The notes: generated by a model from the letters alone, not told the origin. A stretch of 64,000 nt of DNA from Synechococcus sp. PROS-9-1 (GCF_014279775.1 NZ_CP047961.1:682001-746000), one strand, 5' to 3'; shown: positions 17,390 through 25,158, counted from the first letter of the stretch. A program made the numbers and translations.

Positions 17390-18138
17390 AGCGCTGGCTC
17401 CAGCTCTCTCATGGTGGTTGACAGGGAGCGACGCTTGGTGAGGAATGCGTTGCTCAACCGCAGCTGATCGAGGTTGGTTTTGTCTAGCTCGACGTCGAAG
17501 GAACGGATGATCCGGCCAGGGTTCGAGGCCATCACATGCACCTGTTGGGCTAACACCAGGGCCTCCTCTACATCATGAGTGATGAGCAACACAGTGAGGC
17601 CCGTTCGTTGCCAGAGCTTGAGCAGGAAATCCTGCATGGATTCCCGGATTTGCAAATCAAGGGCACCAAAGGGTTCATCAAGAAGCAAGATGCTTGGGTT
17701 GGTGGCGAGTGCCCGTGCAATGGCGACTCGTTGTTGCATGCCGCCTGAAAGTTCCCTTGGCAGTTTGTTAGCGGCATCACTGAGGCCGACAACTTCGAGG
17801 AAGTAGGCGGTTCGTTCTTTGATTTCCGCCGGCTTCATTCGCTGGAGACGCATTCCAAAACCAACGTTTTCGGCGGCATTGAGCCAGGGATAAAGGCTAT
17901 ATTTCTGAAACACCATTCCGCGGTCTGGACCAGGACCTCTCAATGGACTGCCATCCACCGAGATGGAGCCGCTACTGGGTTGATCTAGGCCGGCGATCAA
18001 ACGCAGAATTGTGCTTTTTCCTGATCCAGAGCTGCCAACGATCGCCCTGAAGTCACCTGACTTCATCGAGAATGTAAGGCCTTCGAGGATTGTTTTGTCC
18101 CCGAAACGCTTGCAGAGATTGTTGACAATCAGTTCCAT
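17383..18138 (-). CDS. ABC transporter ATPase, NitT/TauT/SsuB type
   Basis: A 251-residue nucleotide-binding subunit: Walker A GSSGSGKST, signature LSGGMQQR, Walker B ILLLDEPFGALD, and the switch His in LLITHDVEEAL. The start at 18138 follows the permease stop by two bases and removes five extra codons of the longer frame. Resembles NrtD/SsuB/TauB ATPases. With the permease and binding protein upstream it should power import; the riboswitch and hydrolase in the same operon point to guanidine as the substrate. Confidence 0.88.
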   Translation of the reverse strand: MELIVNNLCKRFGDKTILEGLTFSMKSGDFRAIVGSSGSGKSTILRLIAGLDQPSSGSISVDGSPLRGPGPDRGMVFQKYSLYPWLNAAENVGFGMRLQRMKPAEIKERTAYFLEVVGLSDAANKLPRELSGGMQQRVAIARALATNPSILLLDEPFGALDLQIRESMQDFLLKLWQRTGLTVLLITHDVEEALVLAQQVHVMASNPGRIIRSFDVELDKTNLDQLRLSNAFLTKRRSLSTTMRELEPALC

Positions 18139-18140
18139 GG

Positions 18141-18968
18141 TCAGATGGCCCACTTACAGCTCAGCCGCAGCAGCAGGCGAAAACCCATGTCAATGGCAAA
18201 GCCAATGAGGCCAAGCACAATGAGTTCGGCAAAAATTTGGTCGGTGCGGAAGAACCGTTGGGCTAGTTGGATGCGTTTGCCAAGACCCACTTCAGCGGCG
18301 ACGAGCTCCGCCACCACCACCAGGTTCCAGGAGGTTGCGATATTGATTCGCAACGTATCAATAATGCTGGGAAGGCTGTAGCGGGCCACGACCTGTACCA
18401 GCAGTTGACGGCTTTTCCCTCCCAGCGTGAGTGTGGTTTCAATCAATTCCTTGGGAACAAACTTCACTGCATCCATCACCATCAGAATGTTGAAATAAAC
18501 CGTGCCAATAAAGATCAGGGCGATCTTTGGTTCTTCGCCGATACCGAGGTAGATGATCAGTAAGGGAATAAAGGCTGCCGCCGGCATGTAGCGCAACATG
18601 GCGATGAGCGGCTCACAGAGAGCGCAGATCGCTGGGTAGACCCCCATACATATGCCAATGGGTACAGCAAGAAGCGTGGCCAAAAGAAAGCCGCCGAACA
18701 CACGACCTGTGCTTGCGACGATGTCTTGGAACAAAATGCCGCTCTCTGCCATTGCGGCCAGTGATCGGAACACGGCCTGGGGCGAAGGAAGAAACTTCTC
18801 ATCCACTAGACCCAAGGATGCGATGGCGGTCCAGAGCAGGAGGGGCAGCAGGAGGGATGCCACCTGCAGGCCGCCACGCATGGCCTTGGATGGCATGGCA
18901 CCCAAGGTGAACAGAGAGAGAAGCTTGGAGTTTCTCTCCTTGCTGACAGCGGCGGCCGTGGCAGTCAT
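18141..18968 (-). CDS. ABC transporter permease, NitT/TauT type
   Basis: A 275-residue inner-membrane subunit with about six spans and the EAA-like coupling loop (VPKELIETTLTLGGKSRQLL). The ATG at 18968 shares one base with the stop of the binding-protein gene (TGATG on the minus strand). Belongs to the BPD_transp_1 permeases of nitrate, taurine and sulfonate importers. Expected to form a homodimer with two ATPases. Confidence 0.87.
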   Translation of the reverse strand: MTATAAAVSKERNSKLLSLFTLGAMPSKAMRGGLQVASLLLPLLLWTAIASLGLVDEKFLPSPQAVFRSLAAMAESGILFQDIVASTGRVFGGFLLATLLAVPIGICMGVYPAICALCEPLIAMLRYMPAAAFIPLLIIYLGIGEEPKIALIFIGTVYFNILMVMDAVKFVPKELIETTLTLGGKSRQLLVQVVARYSLPSIIDTLRINIATSWNLVVVAELVAAEVGLGKRIQLAQRFFRTDQIFAELIVLGLIGFAIDMGFRLLLRLSCKWAI

Positions 18969-19969
18969 CAAGAAGCTGCGATCTTCTTGATGAAGCTGTC
19001 ATCAAACAGCTCGCTCATATCTGGCTTTTCAGGCAGAAAACCGACCGAGACCATGAAGTCAGCCATCGATTCCGCTGCATAAGGCATGTGTTGCATGCCA
19101 TCCCCCTGGCTGAAGGCCTCAAGGTTTTCCTTGATTGAGAAGAACCGGGTGCCGTCTTTGTACTGCTCATACTCAGCGGTAGGTATGCCAGCACGTTTGG
19201 CCATGATCGCCTCAGACTTTTCAGGGTTTTTGGCCATGAACTCCCGAACCTCCCACCAGGTTTGGACGATTTTCTGAACATCGTCGGGGCGTTCTTTAAT
19301 CAGATCACCACTCAGGGTGAGCAGATCGGGAATCGCGCCTGGGTATTCCTTGGAGCTGGCAATCACGCGGGCGCCTTCTCGCTTCATTGCCGTTCCGGTG
19401 TATGGCGGGAATGCACCCACGGCATCGACCTGGCCAGCGGCGAAGGCCGTTGCAGCTTGGTCGGTCGGCATGCCTTTAATCACAACATCATCACGGCTCA
19501 GGCCAGCGTCTTTTAACGCAAGGCTGAGCAGGTAATCGTCAACAACACCCTCTTCAACGGCAACGGTCTTGCCCTTGAGTTCAGCGACGGATTTAATCGA
19601 AGCATCTGCAATGATCTGGTCATTGCCGGATGAGTTGTCGTTTACTAGCACCACAACTTCACCGCCGTTCTCACCAGGCAGGAAGGAGATGGTGTCGTTG
19701 AGGGTCTGGGAGTTGCCGTCGATCTTGCCGGCGGCAAATGTTTCCATCGACTGCAGGTAGCCGTCGAACCATTTCATTTCTACGTTCACGCCGTTCTTTT
19801 CGAACAGCTTTTCCTCAACGGCTATCGCCCAAGGCCACCAACCGGCCCAGTTGCTGTAGCCGATCACGATGGGAGTGCCCCCCACCGTGGGGGTTGGTGG
19901 CTTGGAGCAGGCGACGGCTAAAACGATGGCTAGGCCGGCGATGAGAAGGTTGCGCAGTTGTTTGGTCAT
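18968..19969 (-). CDS. ABC transporter substrate-binding lipoprotein, NMT1/TauA-like
   Basis: A 333-residue periplasmic binding protein. The start at 19969 gives a lipoprotein signal (LLIAGLAIVLAVAC, lipobox Cys at about residue 21). The mature part has the NMT1/SsuA-like fold signature (VIGYSNWAGWWPWAIA near the N-terminus, then ELKGKTVAVEEGVVDDYLL). Several Trp and acidic residues would suit a small cation, but the ligand cannot be read from sequence. Operon context suggests guanidine or a derivative. Confidence 0.85.
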   Translation of the reverse strand: MTKQLRNLLIAGLAIVLAVACSKPPTPTVGGTPIVIGYSNWAGWWPWAIAVEEKLFEKNGVNVEMKWFDGYLQSMETFAAGKIDGNSQTLNDTISFLPGENGGEVVVLVNDNSSGNDQIIADASIKSVAELKGKTVAVEEGVVDDYLLSLALKDAGLSRDDVVIKGMPTDQAATAFAAGQVDAVGAFPPYTGTAMKREGARVIASSKEYPGAIPDLLTLSGDLIKERPDDVQKIVQTWWEVREFMAKNPEKSEAIMAKRAGIPTAEYEQYKDGTRFFSIKENLEAFSQGDGMQHMPYAAESMADFMVSVGFLPEKPDMSELFDDSFIKKIAAS

Positions 19970-20004
19970 GGCATGGGCGAGATAAAAAAGCAGGTTCGGT
20001 TCGC

Positions 20005-20709
20005 TCAGGCAGCGGCCAGAGCAGGGGCGGTTGTGGACCGGTTGGCAAGGGCTTGTAGAACCCACCGGTGCCAAGCATCGAGGCCTTCACCGGTGATTGC
20101 GGAGACCTCGATCACGGTTGCGTTGGGATTGATGCTGAGGATGTTGTGGCGAATCGCAGCGAGATCAACGGGGAGATGGGGAAGCAGATCAACCTTGGTG
20201 ATCAGCACCACATCTGCATTGCGGAACATCAGCGGATATTTGAGTGGTTTGTCGTCTCCCTCCGTGACACTCAGCAGCGCCACCTTGAGGTGTTCACCCA
20301 CATCGAATTCAGCTGGGCAAACGAGATTGCCCACGTTTTCAACCAAGAGAAGGTTCAATTCCGCAGGATCGAGCCGTTGTTGCAGCAACCTGAGCCCACC
20401 ACTGACCATCGCCGCGTCCAAGTGGCATGCACGTCCAGTGGTGATGGGAACAACTGGAATGCCGACAGCTTCCAGGCGATCAGCATCGAGTTGGGTGGTC
20501 ATATCGCCTTCTAAAACTGCCACCCGCAGATCGCTAGCTAGTGAGGGGAGTGAGCGTTCGAGCAACGCTGTTTTTCCTGCACCCGGACTGCTCATGAGGT
20601 TGAGGCAGAGCAGGTCCCAGCGCTCGAGCTGTTGGTTGTTGTGTTCGGCTTGATGAGTGTTGGCGGCTAGAAGGTTGAGGCCAAGCGTGTCCTCGAGTGG
20701 CATGTGCAT
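20005..20709 (-). CDS. ghaB: HypB-like GTPase, nickel insertion for guanidine hydrolase (GhaB-like)
   Basis: A SIMIBI-class GTPase: P-loop SSPGAGKT, then [17 protein letters not shown], and a base-recognition ITKVDLL. In hydrogenase systems HypB delivers nickel with HypA. In Synechocystis the hypA/hypB-like neighbours of the guanidine hydrolase are needed for its nickel loading (Funck et al. 2022, from memory). No hydrogenase genes are in the window. I start it at 20709 ([10 protein letters not shown]), because upstream codons overlap the HypA-like gene and do not resemble HypB. Confidence 0.85.
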   Translation of the reverse strand: MHMPLEDTLGLNLLAANTHQAEHNNQQLERWDLLCLNLMSSPGAGKTALLERSLPSLASDLRVAVLEGDMTTQLDADRLEAVGIPVVPITTGRACHLDAAMVSGGLRLLQQRLDPAELNLLLVENVGNLVCPAEFDVGEHLKVALLSVTEGDDKPLKYPLMFRNADVVLITKVDLLPHLPVDLAAIRHNILSINPNATVIEVSAITGEGLDAWHRWVLQALANRSTTAPALAAA

Positions 20710-20731
20710 CAGAAAAGGGGGGTATTGGTTT

Positions 20732-21130
20732 TCAGCGACGACGCTGGATTGACATCGACTCAACGACAGCTGCTGCGTCGCTGCGGTAATCGATGCTGCG
20801 GATGCGCAATTCCCTGCCGCTCTCGATTTCCTCAAGCGGGTGATCGCAACAGGGCGAGCGATAGGCGTTCTCCGGGACGGGGACGTAGGAGCTGTTGCAG
20901 CTCAGACATCGACCAACGAAGGGAATCTCCGTGATCGTGAGTTTGGATCCATCGAGCCAACTGCCCTGCACTACAGCGTTGTAGGTGGTTACGAGCTGAT
21001 CGGGTTCGACGCAGGTGAAGCGACCCACATCGAGGTGAACGGTCTCGACCATCACCGAGGAGTCATCACGTTGTTCGCGCCATTCATTCAGAGAGATCAG
21101 AAGGCACTTGGTCATGTCGACTTCATGCAT
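20732..21130 (-). CDS. ghaA: HypA-like nickel metallochaperone (GhaA-like)
   Basis: A 132-residue protein that begins MHEVD, with the nickel-binding His2 and Glu3 of HypA. It carries a zinc site of four Cys: C75-x2-C78 and the adjacent pair C94-C95. In canonical HypA the second pair is CxxC, so the adjacent Cys pair is a departure. It lies three bases after the hydrolase stop and just before the HypB-like gene, in keeping with a dedicated nickel-loading pair for the hydrolase. Confidence 0.82.
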   Translation of the reverse strand: MHEVDMTKCLLISLNEWREQRDDSSVMVETVHLDVGRFTCVEPDQLVTTYNAVVQGSWLDGSKLTITEIPFVGRCLSCNSSYVPVPENAYRSPCCDHPLEEIESGRELRIRSIDYRSDAAAVVESMSIQRRR

Positions 21131-21133
21131 GGG

Positions 21134-22324
21134 TTATCTCCACTTCTGATCGACGTTCATGTTGCATTCGTCACTGATCCATGCCGGTTTGCCCTTGCGG
21201 GGCAACTGGCCACTCACCACGAGGTGAGCCATGGAGTCGCAAATAACACGGGTTGCCATCAGTGATGTCATGTCGCTGATGTCGTACGGAGGTGATACTT
21301 CAACGATTTCAAGCCCGCAGACGGGAACATTGCGCACGATCAACTCGAGCAGCTTCAGCGCTTCTCGAGGCATCAATCCGCCTGGTTCTGGCCAGCCGGT
21401 TCCCGGTACGAAACCAGCATCAATGCAATCGATATCGAACGAGATGTAGACGCAGTCGGTGCCGTCAGTCGCGCGTTCAATGGCGTATTGAGCCGCAGCT
21501 TCCAAGCCCATTTCGGTGATGTCGGTGACCGTGAGCACGTTTGTGCCTCGTTCCCGGCAAACTTTCACCCCTTCCCTGGGGACCTGCCAGCCACCGATGC
21601 CGAGCTGCACCAGGTTCACGGCCGGAGCATTGGCCATGTTTGTTGCGTGGAACCATGGACAAGTGTGCATCCGCTCATCCAAGTCAATCTCCTGGGTGTC
21701 GACGTGACGGTCGAAGTGGATGATTCCAACCTTTTTGTCGCCGAGATGGCGGCAAACCCCTCGAACGGTGGGGAAACCAATGGAGTGGTCACCGCCGAGG
21801 ATGATCGGGAAGGCCCCGCTGGAGAACACGTGGGCGATGCCCTTAGAGATTTGATCGAAGCTCTTTTCGTTATTCGCGGGAATCGTGAAGATGTCACCCA
21901 CATCGCACAGGGTGATCTGTTCCCGCAGATCCACCCCCATTTCGTAGTTGTAGGTGGTGTATAGAGCAGAGATGCGGCGGATGCCCTGGGGGCCGAAGCG
22001 CGTACCAGGGCGATAAGTCGTACCGCAGTCGTGGGGTACGCCAACAATGGCGACGTCGTACTTGCCGACCTGACTCACGTCTTCCAGGTAGGGCGCCTTC
22101 ATGAAAGTGTTGATGCCGGCGAAGTGCGGCAATTCACCTCGAGAAAACGTGGAGATGTTGCGATCAACGATGCTCTCAGCTGCTTCCAGGCCTAGACGCT
22201 TGGCTTGATCAACTTCCTGTTGCCAACCCGTGAGGGGAAGTTTTCGTTCTTTTTCGAGAGCTTGCATCCCTTCGCTTGGATGCGAGCGTTGGAATAGTCC
22301 GGATGGATCCGTAGGAGACGACAT
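21134..22324 (-). CDS. gdmH: Ni-dependent guanidine hydrolase (arginase/agmatinase family)
   Basis: A 396-residue ureohydrolase, longer than agmatinases and close to the 390 residues of Synechocystis Sll1077, which splits guanidine to ammonia and urea. Metal-site motifs are GGDHSIGFP, DRHVDTQE and SFDIDCIDAGFVPGTGW. The usual agmatinase DAHxD reads DRHVD here, and the common GTGTPEPGG reads GTGWPEPGG, the Trp suggesting a smaller pocket. An N-terminal extension of about 80 residues precedes the barrel. The ATG at 22324 is chosen because the longer frame would run through the riboswitch. First gene of the operon. Agmatinase activity cannot be excluded by reading alone. Confidence 0.88.
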   Translation of the reverse strand: MSSPTDPSGLFQRSHPSEGMQALEKERKLPLTGWQQEVDQAKRLGLEAAESIVDRNISTFSRGELPHFAGINTFMKAPYLEDVSQVGKYDVAIVGVPHDCGTTYRPGTRFGPQGIRRISALYTTYNYEMGVDLREQITLCDVGDIFTIPANNEKSFDQISKGIAHVFSSGAFPIILGGDHSIGFPTVRGVCRHLGDKKVGIIHFDRHVDTQEIDLDERMHTCPWFHATNMANAPAVNLVQLGIGGWQVPREGVKVCRERGTNVLTVTDITEMGLEAAAQYAIERATDGTDCVYISFDIDCIDAGFVPGTGWPEPGGLMPREALKLLELIVRNVPVCGLEIVEVSPPYDISDMTSLMATRVICDSMAHLVVSGQLPRKGKPAWISDECNMNVDQKWR

Positions 22325-22350
22325 TGAACGGGGGTTTCGGGTTGGGGCGG

Positions 22351-22440
22351 TCTCCCGGGCTTTTATCCCTCCGTGTGCCGACATCGTCGACTGAAATCTC
22401 TTGGACCAGACATCCCGGAGGACCGGAACCCTAGATTTCT
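22351..22440 (-). promoter_or_regulatory. guanidine-I riboswitch (ykkC subtype 1)
   Basis: On the minus strand, in order: CTAGGGTTCCG (from 22434), CTGGTCCAAGAGA (from about 22409) and ACACGGAGGGATAAAAGCCC followed by GGGAG (22376-22352). These are the conserved blocks of the guanidine-I aptamer, in the right order and spacing. It ends about 27 bases before the gdmH ATG, so it is a direct leader for the operon and should switch expression on with free guanidine. A distinct terminator is not obvious; control of translation or a compact expression platform is possible. Confidence 0.93.
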
Positions 22441-22739
22441 TCCGCAACATCACTATTGACGTTGATGTTGACCTCGTATGTGTGACTTGATACAAAATCT
22501 GGATCTGATCTACAGCTTTATCGGACCGTCTAATTGATGCATCTGCTGGATTTATTTTAAAACTGCAGGTAATAATAATTTCGCCTTTGAGCTCACATTA
22601 TGCTCATTTAGGTTAAGCAAAATGCCGTCTATTTGATAAATAATTAAGGCTAAATTGCTCGGCTGTGTCTTGAAACTGGCTCGCCCAATTCTGCATCAAC
22701 TCAATTGTGTGCTGAGCCCCACTCAATCGAAAGGATGAG

Positions 22740-22916
22740 TCACATTGCTCTTTGGATTGGCGCTGTCCCTTCATCTGTTCGTCTTCTAAACACGCCATAT
22801 TGTCTAAGCAAATAGAGCCACTCAGGTGACCAGCAGCAACTGCTTCTCGTATAAGCAAGCTCCTCAATACCGAGCATGAGGCAATCCAAGTAGCCCTCAG
22901 CACAAGCTAAAGCCAT
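22740..22916 (-). CDS. possible small ORF of the GIEELGRDVAAE family (doubtful, perhaps frameshifted)
   Basis: An ATG-started 58-codon frame whose beginning (MALACAEGYLDCLMLGIEEL) aligns with the small gene at 24134-24286. After GIEEL the similarity moves to another frame (EAVAAGHLSG), so an indel may have broken it. A competing frame at 22613-22903 covers the same DNA. The 22443-23092 stretch holds nothing else recognisable. Confidence 0.3.
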   Translation of the reverse strand: MALACAEGYLDCLMLGIEELAYTRSSCCWSPEWLYLLRQYGVFRRRTDEGTAPIQRAM

Positions 22917-23092
22917 CCAGATCGACGCCAGATCTCAGAACAATCAACCCGCGCTGGGCAGAGTCAGCTCGCAAGAGATACAGGAGGAAGGGCTTTGGAC
23001 ATCCGCTTCCCATCATCTTTGCTCTAAAAACTGCTCTAAATAAATGGTTGATTCTTCTTTAGGCCAGTTATATCAGTTGGTTTGAGTCATGA

Positions 23093-23143
23093 AGCACCTG
23101 CATGGCATGCAGGGGGTCAGCGGTTCGAATCCGCTTGGCTCCA
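23093..23143 (+). repeat. 51-bp direct repeat, right copy (partial tRNA-Ala, att site)
   Basis: Identical to the last 51 bases of tRNA-Ala (14837-14887); the 5' 22 bases of the tRNA are absent, so it cannot make a tRNA. A terminator hairpin follows 10 bases later, which would have served the tRNA before insertion. Confidence 0.88.
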
Positions 23144-23413
23144 TTGAATGAATCCCTTCCACTGGAGGGGCCTTTTAGTTTTTGGGTCTATATGCGCAGT
23201 CTTTAAAAAAGCGTGTTTAGCGCGATTTTTAACACGAATTTGCTGTGCTCCACGGGTGAAGGTCGTTTTCCGCTTGTCCTTAAGCTCGTTCAGTTCGCTG
23301 ACATCCATATGCGGTACATCGGCCCACTGGGCCTTAGCCGCAGTGGTGCATGAGCCCCTAACCCAAACTAGAGACAGCAATCCCAACAGCTGGCCAGCTG
23401 ACCAATGTCTCAA
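23117..23413 (-). CDS. exported hypothetical protein, 98 aa
   Basis: An ATG-started frame with a hydrophobic N-terminus (LLGLLSLVWVRG) followed by a basic, helical mature part (MDVSELNELKDKRKTTFTRG). Its last codons run into the partial tRNA copy, so the C-terminus may have been created by the island boundary. It overlaps the start of the opposite-strand broken gene at 23405 by nine bases. No family recognised. Confidence 0.45.
   Translation of the reverse strand: MRHWSAGQLLGLLSLVWVRGSCTTAAKAQWADVPHMDVSELNELKDKRKTTFTRGAQQIRVKNRAKHAFLKTAHIDPKTKRPLQWKGFIQWSQADSNR
23154..23180 (+). terminator. Rho-independent terminator, former tRNA-Ala terminator
   Basis: CCCTTCC-ACT-GGAGGGG forms a 7-bp stem with a three-base loop, followed by CCTTTTAGTTTTT. 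It lies just after the displaced tRNA 3' end. Confidence 0.65.
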
Positions 23414-23589
23414 CGCAACAGCTTTCGATCTCCAAGCGCAGCATCAGAGATAGCAGAAGCCAACAGCCCCAACGAGAGACGACGCAGCATGGAGCGTTTA
23501 TTAGATGCCGTAACGATGCCTCGCTTGTGCTGCTGCTGCTCGCTGCAGTAGGCAGTTTCAGCTTTGCTGCTATTCGGTGGGCAATATAA
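23405..23589 (+). pseudogene. frameshifted small membrane protein gene
   Basis: The ATG at 23405 opens MSQRNSFRSPSAASEIAEAN and continues to RRSMERLLDAVT, but this frame soon turns into a Cys run and stops at 23551. The next frame from about 23507 reads NDASLVLLLLAAVGSFSF, then AAIRWAI and a stop at 23589, a good transmembrane end. Joining the two at GCCGTAACGATGCC needs a single-base change, so this looks like one roughly 60-residue protein with a recent indel or sequencing error. Confidence 0.5.
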
Positions 23590-23608
23590 AACCCCGCTAG
23601 TGGCGGGG
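23587..23608 (-). terminator. orphan hairpin, minus-strand orientation
   Basis: On the minus strand CCCCGC-CACTA-GCGGGG is followed by TTTTAT. A near-identical hairpin occurs in the opposite orientation at 26025. The nearest minus-strand gene upstream ends at 24134. It may be bidirectional, also ending the frameshifted plus-strand gene. Confidence 0.5.
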
Positions 23609-23694
23609 CTCCTTCATAAACTTTAGAAGCCTTAAATACATAAGGAAGTCAACCTCCCGCATAAGCTTTAGTTGAGTATTACCAAAACAAGCCA

Positions 23695-24033
23695 ATGGGA
23701 CTAAAGACTTTCAATAAACGAATAGCTCTTTGGGTTACAGAGAAGGTTGGCACGATGTGGTGTGCTTATGCATTCTGTTTCCTTGCATTAATCTCTTTGC
23801 CTGAAGCATTGGCTTCGCAAGACCCCTTGAAGATCGTCTCCTGGGTGGCACAGACTTTTCTCCAGCTTGTACTACTTCCAATCATCATTGTTGGACAGAA
23901 TATTCAAAGTAACATTGCTGAACAGCAGGCTGAAACAGACAGCAAAACACTTATTGCTATTAGGCAGCTAGCAGAGGAGATACATGAAGCAACATACAAG
24001 CCAAGCACTGCACTCCTTGAATTGAACGACTAA
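23695..24033 (+). CDS. small membrane protein, DUF1003-like layout, 112 aa
   Basis: Two hydrophobic spans (WCAYAFCFLALISLP and FLQLVLLPIIIVGQ) are followed by NIQSNIAEQQAETDSKTLIA and a helical tail. The order of two spans, an Asn/Gln-rich turn and a charged helix resembles DUF1003 membrane proteins, but the match is only by eye. No obvious partner genes. Confidence 0.6.
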   Translation: MGLKTFNKRIALWVTEKVGTMWCAYAFCFLALISLPEALASQDPLKIVSWVAQTFLQLVLLPIIIVGQNIQSNIAEQQAETDSKTLIAIRQLAEEIHEATYKPSTALLELND

Positions 24034-24133
24034 TCAAAAGAGAAGCCTGAGATTTTTTAATTCTTGATAGTCTCCAATTGACTTGTGTTTTGATCAAAAA
24101 TAAAATCAATTTATTCGTCTGGGTAGGTACCAT

Positions 24134-24286
24134 TTACTCAGATTCAACCTCAGCAGCTACATCCCTCCCAAGCTCTTCAATACCGAGCACCAGCCAAGAC
24201 TTGTAGCAATCAGAGTCAATTGCCCTGAGTGCCATCATTAGCTCTTGAAGCAGAGGCATTCTTGTCTTTGTAATTGTTGATGTCAT
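24134..24286 (-). CDS. 50-aa protein with GIEELGRDVAAE motif
   Basis: The ATG at 24286 opens MTSTITKTRMPLLQELMMAL; the C-terminal half reads CYKSWLVLGIEELGRDVAAE before a stop. The motif IEELGRDVAAE recurs in the plus-strand gene at 31244, with mainly silent third-base differences (CTT/CTC, GGA/GGG, GCG/GCT). This conservation argues that both are translated. Function unknown. Confidence 0.6.
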   Translation of the reverse strand: MTSTITKTRMPLLQELMMALRAIDSDCYKSWLVLGIEELGRDVAAEVESE

Positions 24287-24340
24287 ATGACCCAAGCATT
24301 TTTAGCAAGGATATATCCTTTTCCATGAGTAAATCAGACC

Positions 24341-24637
24341 CTAATGCCAGTCGGGCTTGCTTCCATCGCCATTTTTCATACAAAGGAAAACCTCGGATCC
24401 TCTGTCTGCTCCTTTTCGCAAGCTGAACCAATAAAGATCTCCTCCAGTTGGGTTTATGTTGTCAAAATTTAATCCAAGAATTTTAGCTTTTGAGATGCAG
24501 CTTTGAAGTGCTGAAATTGGAATTGAGATGTCTTTATAACCTTCAGCATTTGCCAAGTGAGGGCTCATTAACATGCTTGCGCAGTATCCAGCAACTGTTG
24601 AGGTAAATGTCGATGTCAAGAGGTTTTGTGCAAACAT
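24341..24637 (-). CDS. exported hypothetical protein, 98 aa
   Basis: A likely signal peptide (about residues 1-30, ending PHLANA-EG) precedes a small mature domain with two Cys (ALQSCISKAKILGL, SEVFLCMKNGDG) that may pair. Typical of the many small secreted proteins of this accessory region. No family recognised. Confidence 0.55.
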   Translation of the reverse strand: MFAQNLLTSTFTSTVAGYCASMLMSPHLANAEGYKDISIPISALQSCISKAKILGLNFDNINPTGGDLYWFSLRKGADRGSEVFLCMKNGDGSKPDWH

Positions 24638-24710
24638 GCTTATCTAGAACTGCTTCAAATTTATACTACACAACGCGTCGAAAATCAATTTCCAGGGACA
24701 TTGATCTGTC

Positions 24711-25091
24711 ATGCCTCAAGCTCACCCAGTCCATCACCAAGAATTTTTCAGCTCGCTCCGAAGCTTTCCTCTATCCAGTAGAGGCATTCTTATCGTCTCA
24801 ATTGTTGCCTTTGGGACTACATCAATAGCCAAGGCAGGTGATGGTTTTTTTGTTAATTGTGAACGCAAAGATAACTACCCATTGCAAGCACGTATATATC
24901 ACCAGCGCGGTGGAATGGAAATTCACTGGGCAAGCGGAATGGTCAACAGGCTATCTATCGTCAACTTTGACAATTCCATTTATAAAGATCAGCATGGCAG
25001 TGCCTGGAGCGAGCAATCGACTGGATTAAACAAATTCATGCTCAAGCGGAATGACTTCACTTACAACTGCTCAATACTTGATAGGTTTTGA
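24711..25091 (+). CDS. exported hypothetical protein, 126 aa
   Basis: A signal sequence (ILIVSIVAFGTTSIAKA-GD) precedes a beta-rich mature domain with two Cys (FFVNCERKDNYPLQAR near its start, FTYNCSILDRF at the end). It is followed by a strong terminator at 25159. The start may be internal to the first 25 residues. No family recognised. Confidence 0.6.
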   Translation: MPQAHPVHHQEFFSSLRSFPLSSRGILIVSIVAFGTTSIAKAGDGFFVNCERKDNYPLQARIYHQRGGMEIHWASGMVNRLSIVNFDNSIYKDQHGSAWSEQSTGLNKFMLKRNDFTYNCSILDRF

Positions 25092-25158
25092 CCGCTTAGG
25101 GGCTATGGCAGGAGTCTGAATTGTGCGCTTTTCGCCACAATTGGTTTGGTGTAAGCAG

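Larger units (their letters stand above)
14837..23143. mobile_element. tRNA-Ala-integrated genomic island carrying guanidine utilisation genes
   Basis: 8.3 kb bounded by 51-bp direct repeats of the tRNA-Ala 3' end. The left repeat lies in the intact tRNA; the right copy lacks the tRNA 5' half and is followed by a terminator hairpin, as expected if it is the displaced original end. Inside are the guanidine riboswitch, hydrolase, metallochaperones, ABC importer, Rieske oxygenase and a TIM-barrel gene. No integrase is present, so the element is no longer self-mobile or was moved by an enzyme encoded elsewhere. Confidence 0.75.

Noticed and set aside
20005-21130. Hydrogenase or urease maturation genes
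   Set aside because: HypA and HypB alone could suggest this, but no hydrogenase or urease genes occur and the pair is inside the guanidine riboswitch operon.
22325-22495. 57-residue N-terminal extension of the guanidine hydrolase
   Set aside because: The extension is the translation of the riboswitch and leader; it has no coding character and the ATG at 22324 follows the aptamer correctly.
22500-22620. NtcA site (GTA-N8-TAC) upstream of the guanidine operon
   Set aside because: Looked for on both strands; the nearest GTA...TAC pair has a 12-base spacing, so no site is claimed.
22613-22903. 96-aa minus-strand ORF
   Set aside because: It overlaps the frame that starts at 22916 and matches the small-protein family only after an apparent frameshift; not kept as a gene by itself.
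23117-23143. A second functional tRNA-Ala
   Set aside because: The acceptor 5' strand and most of the D-arm are missing; it is a 3' fragment.
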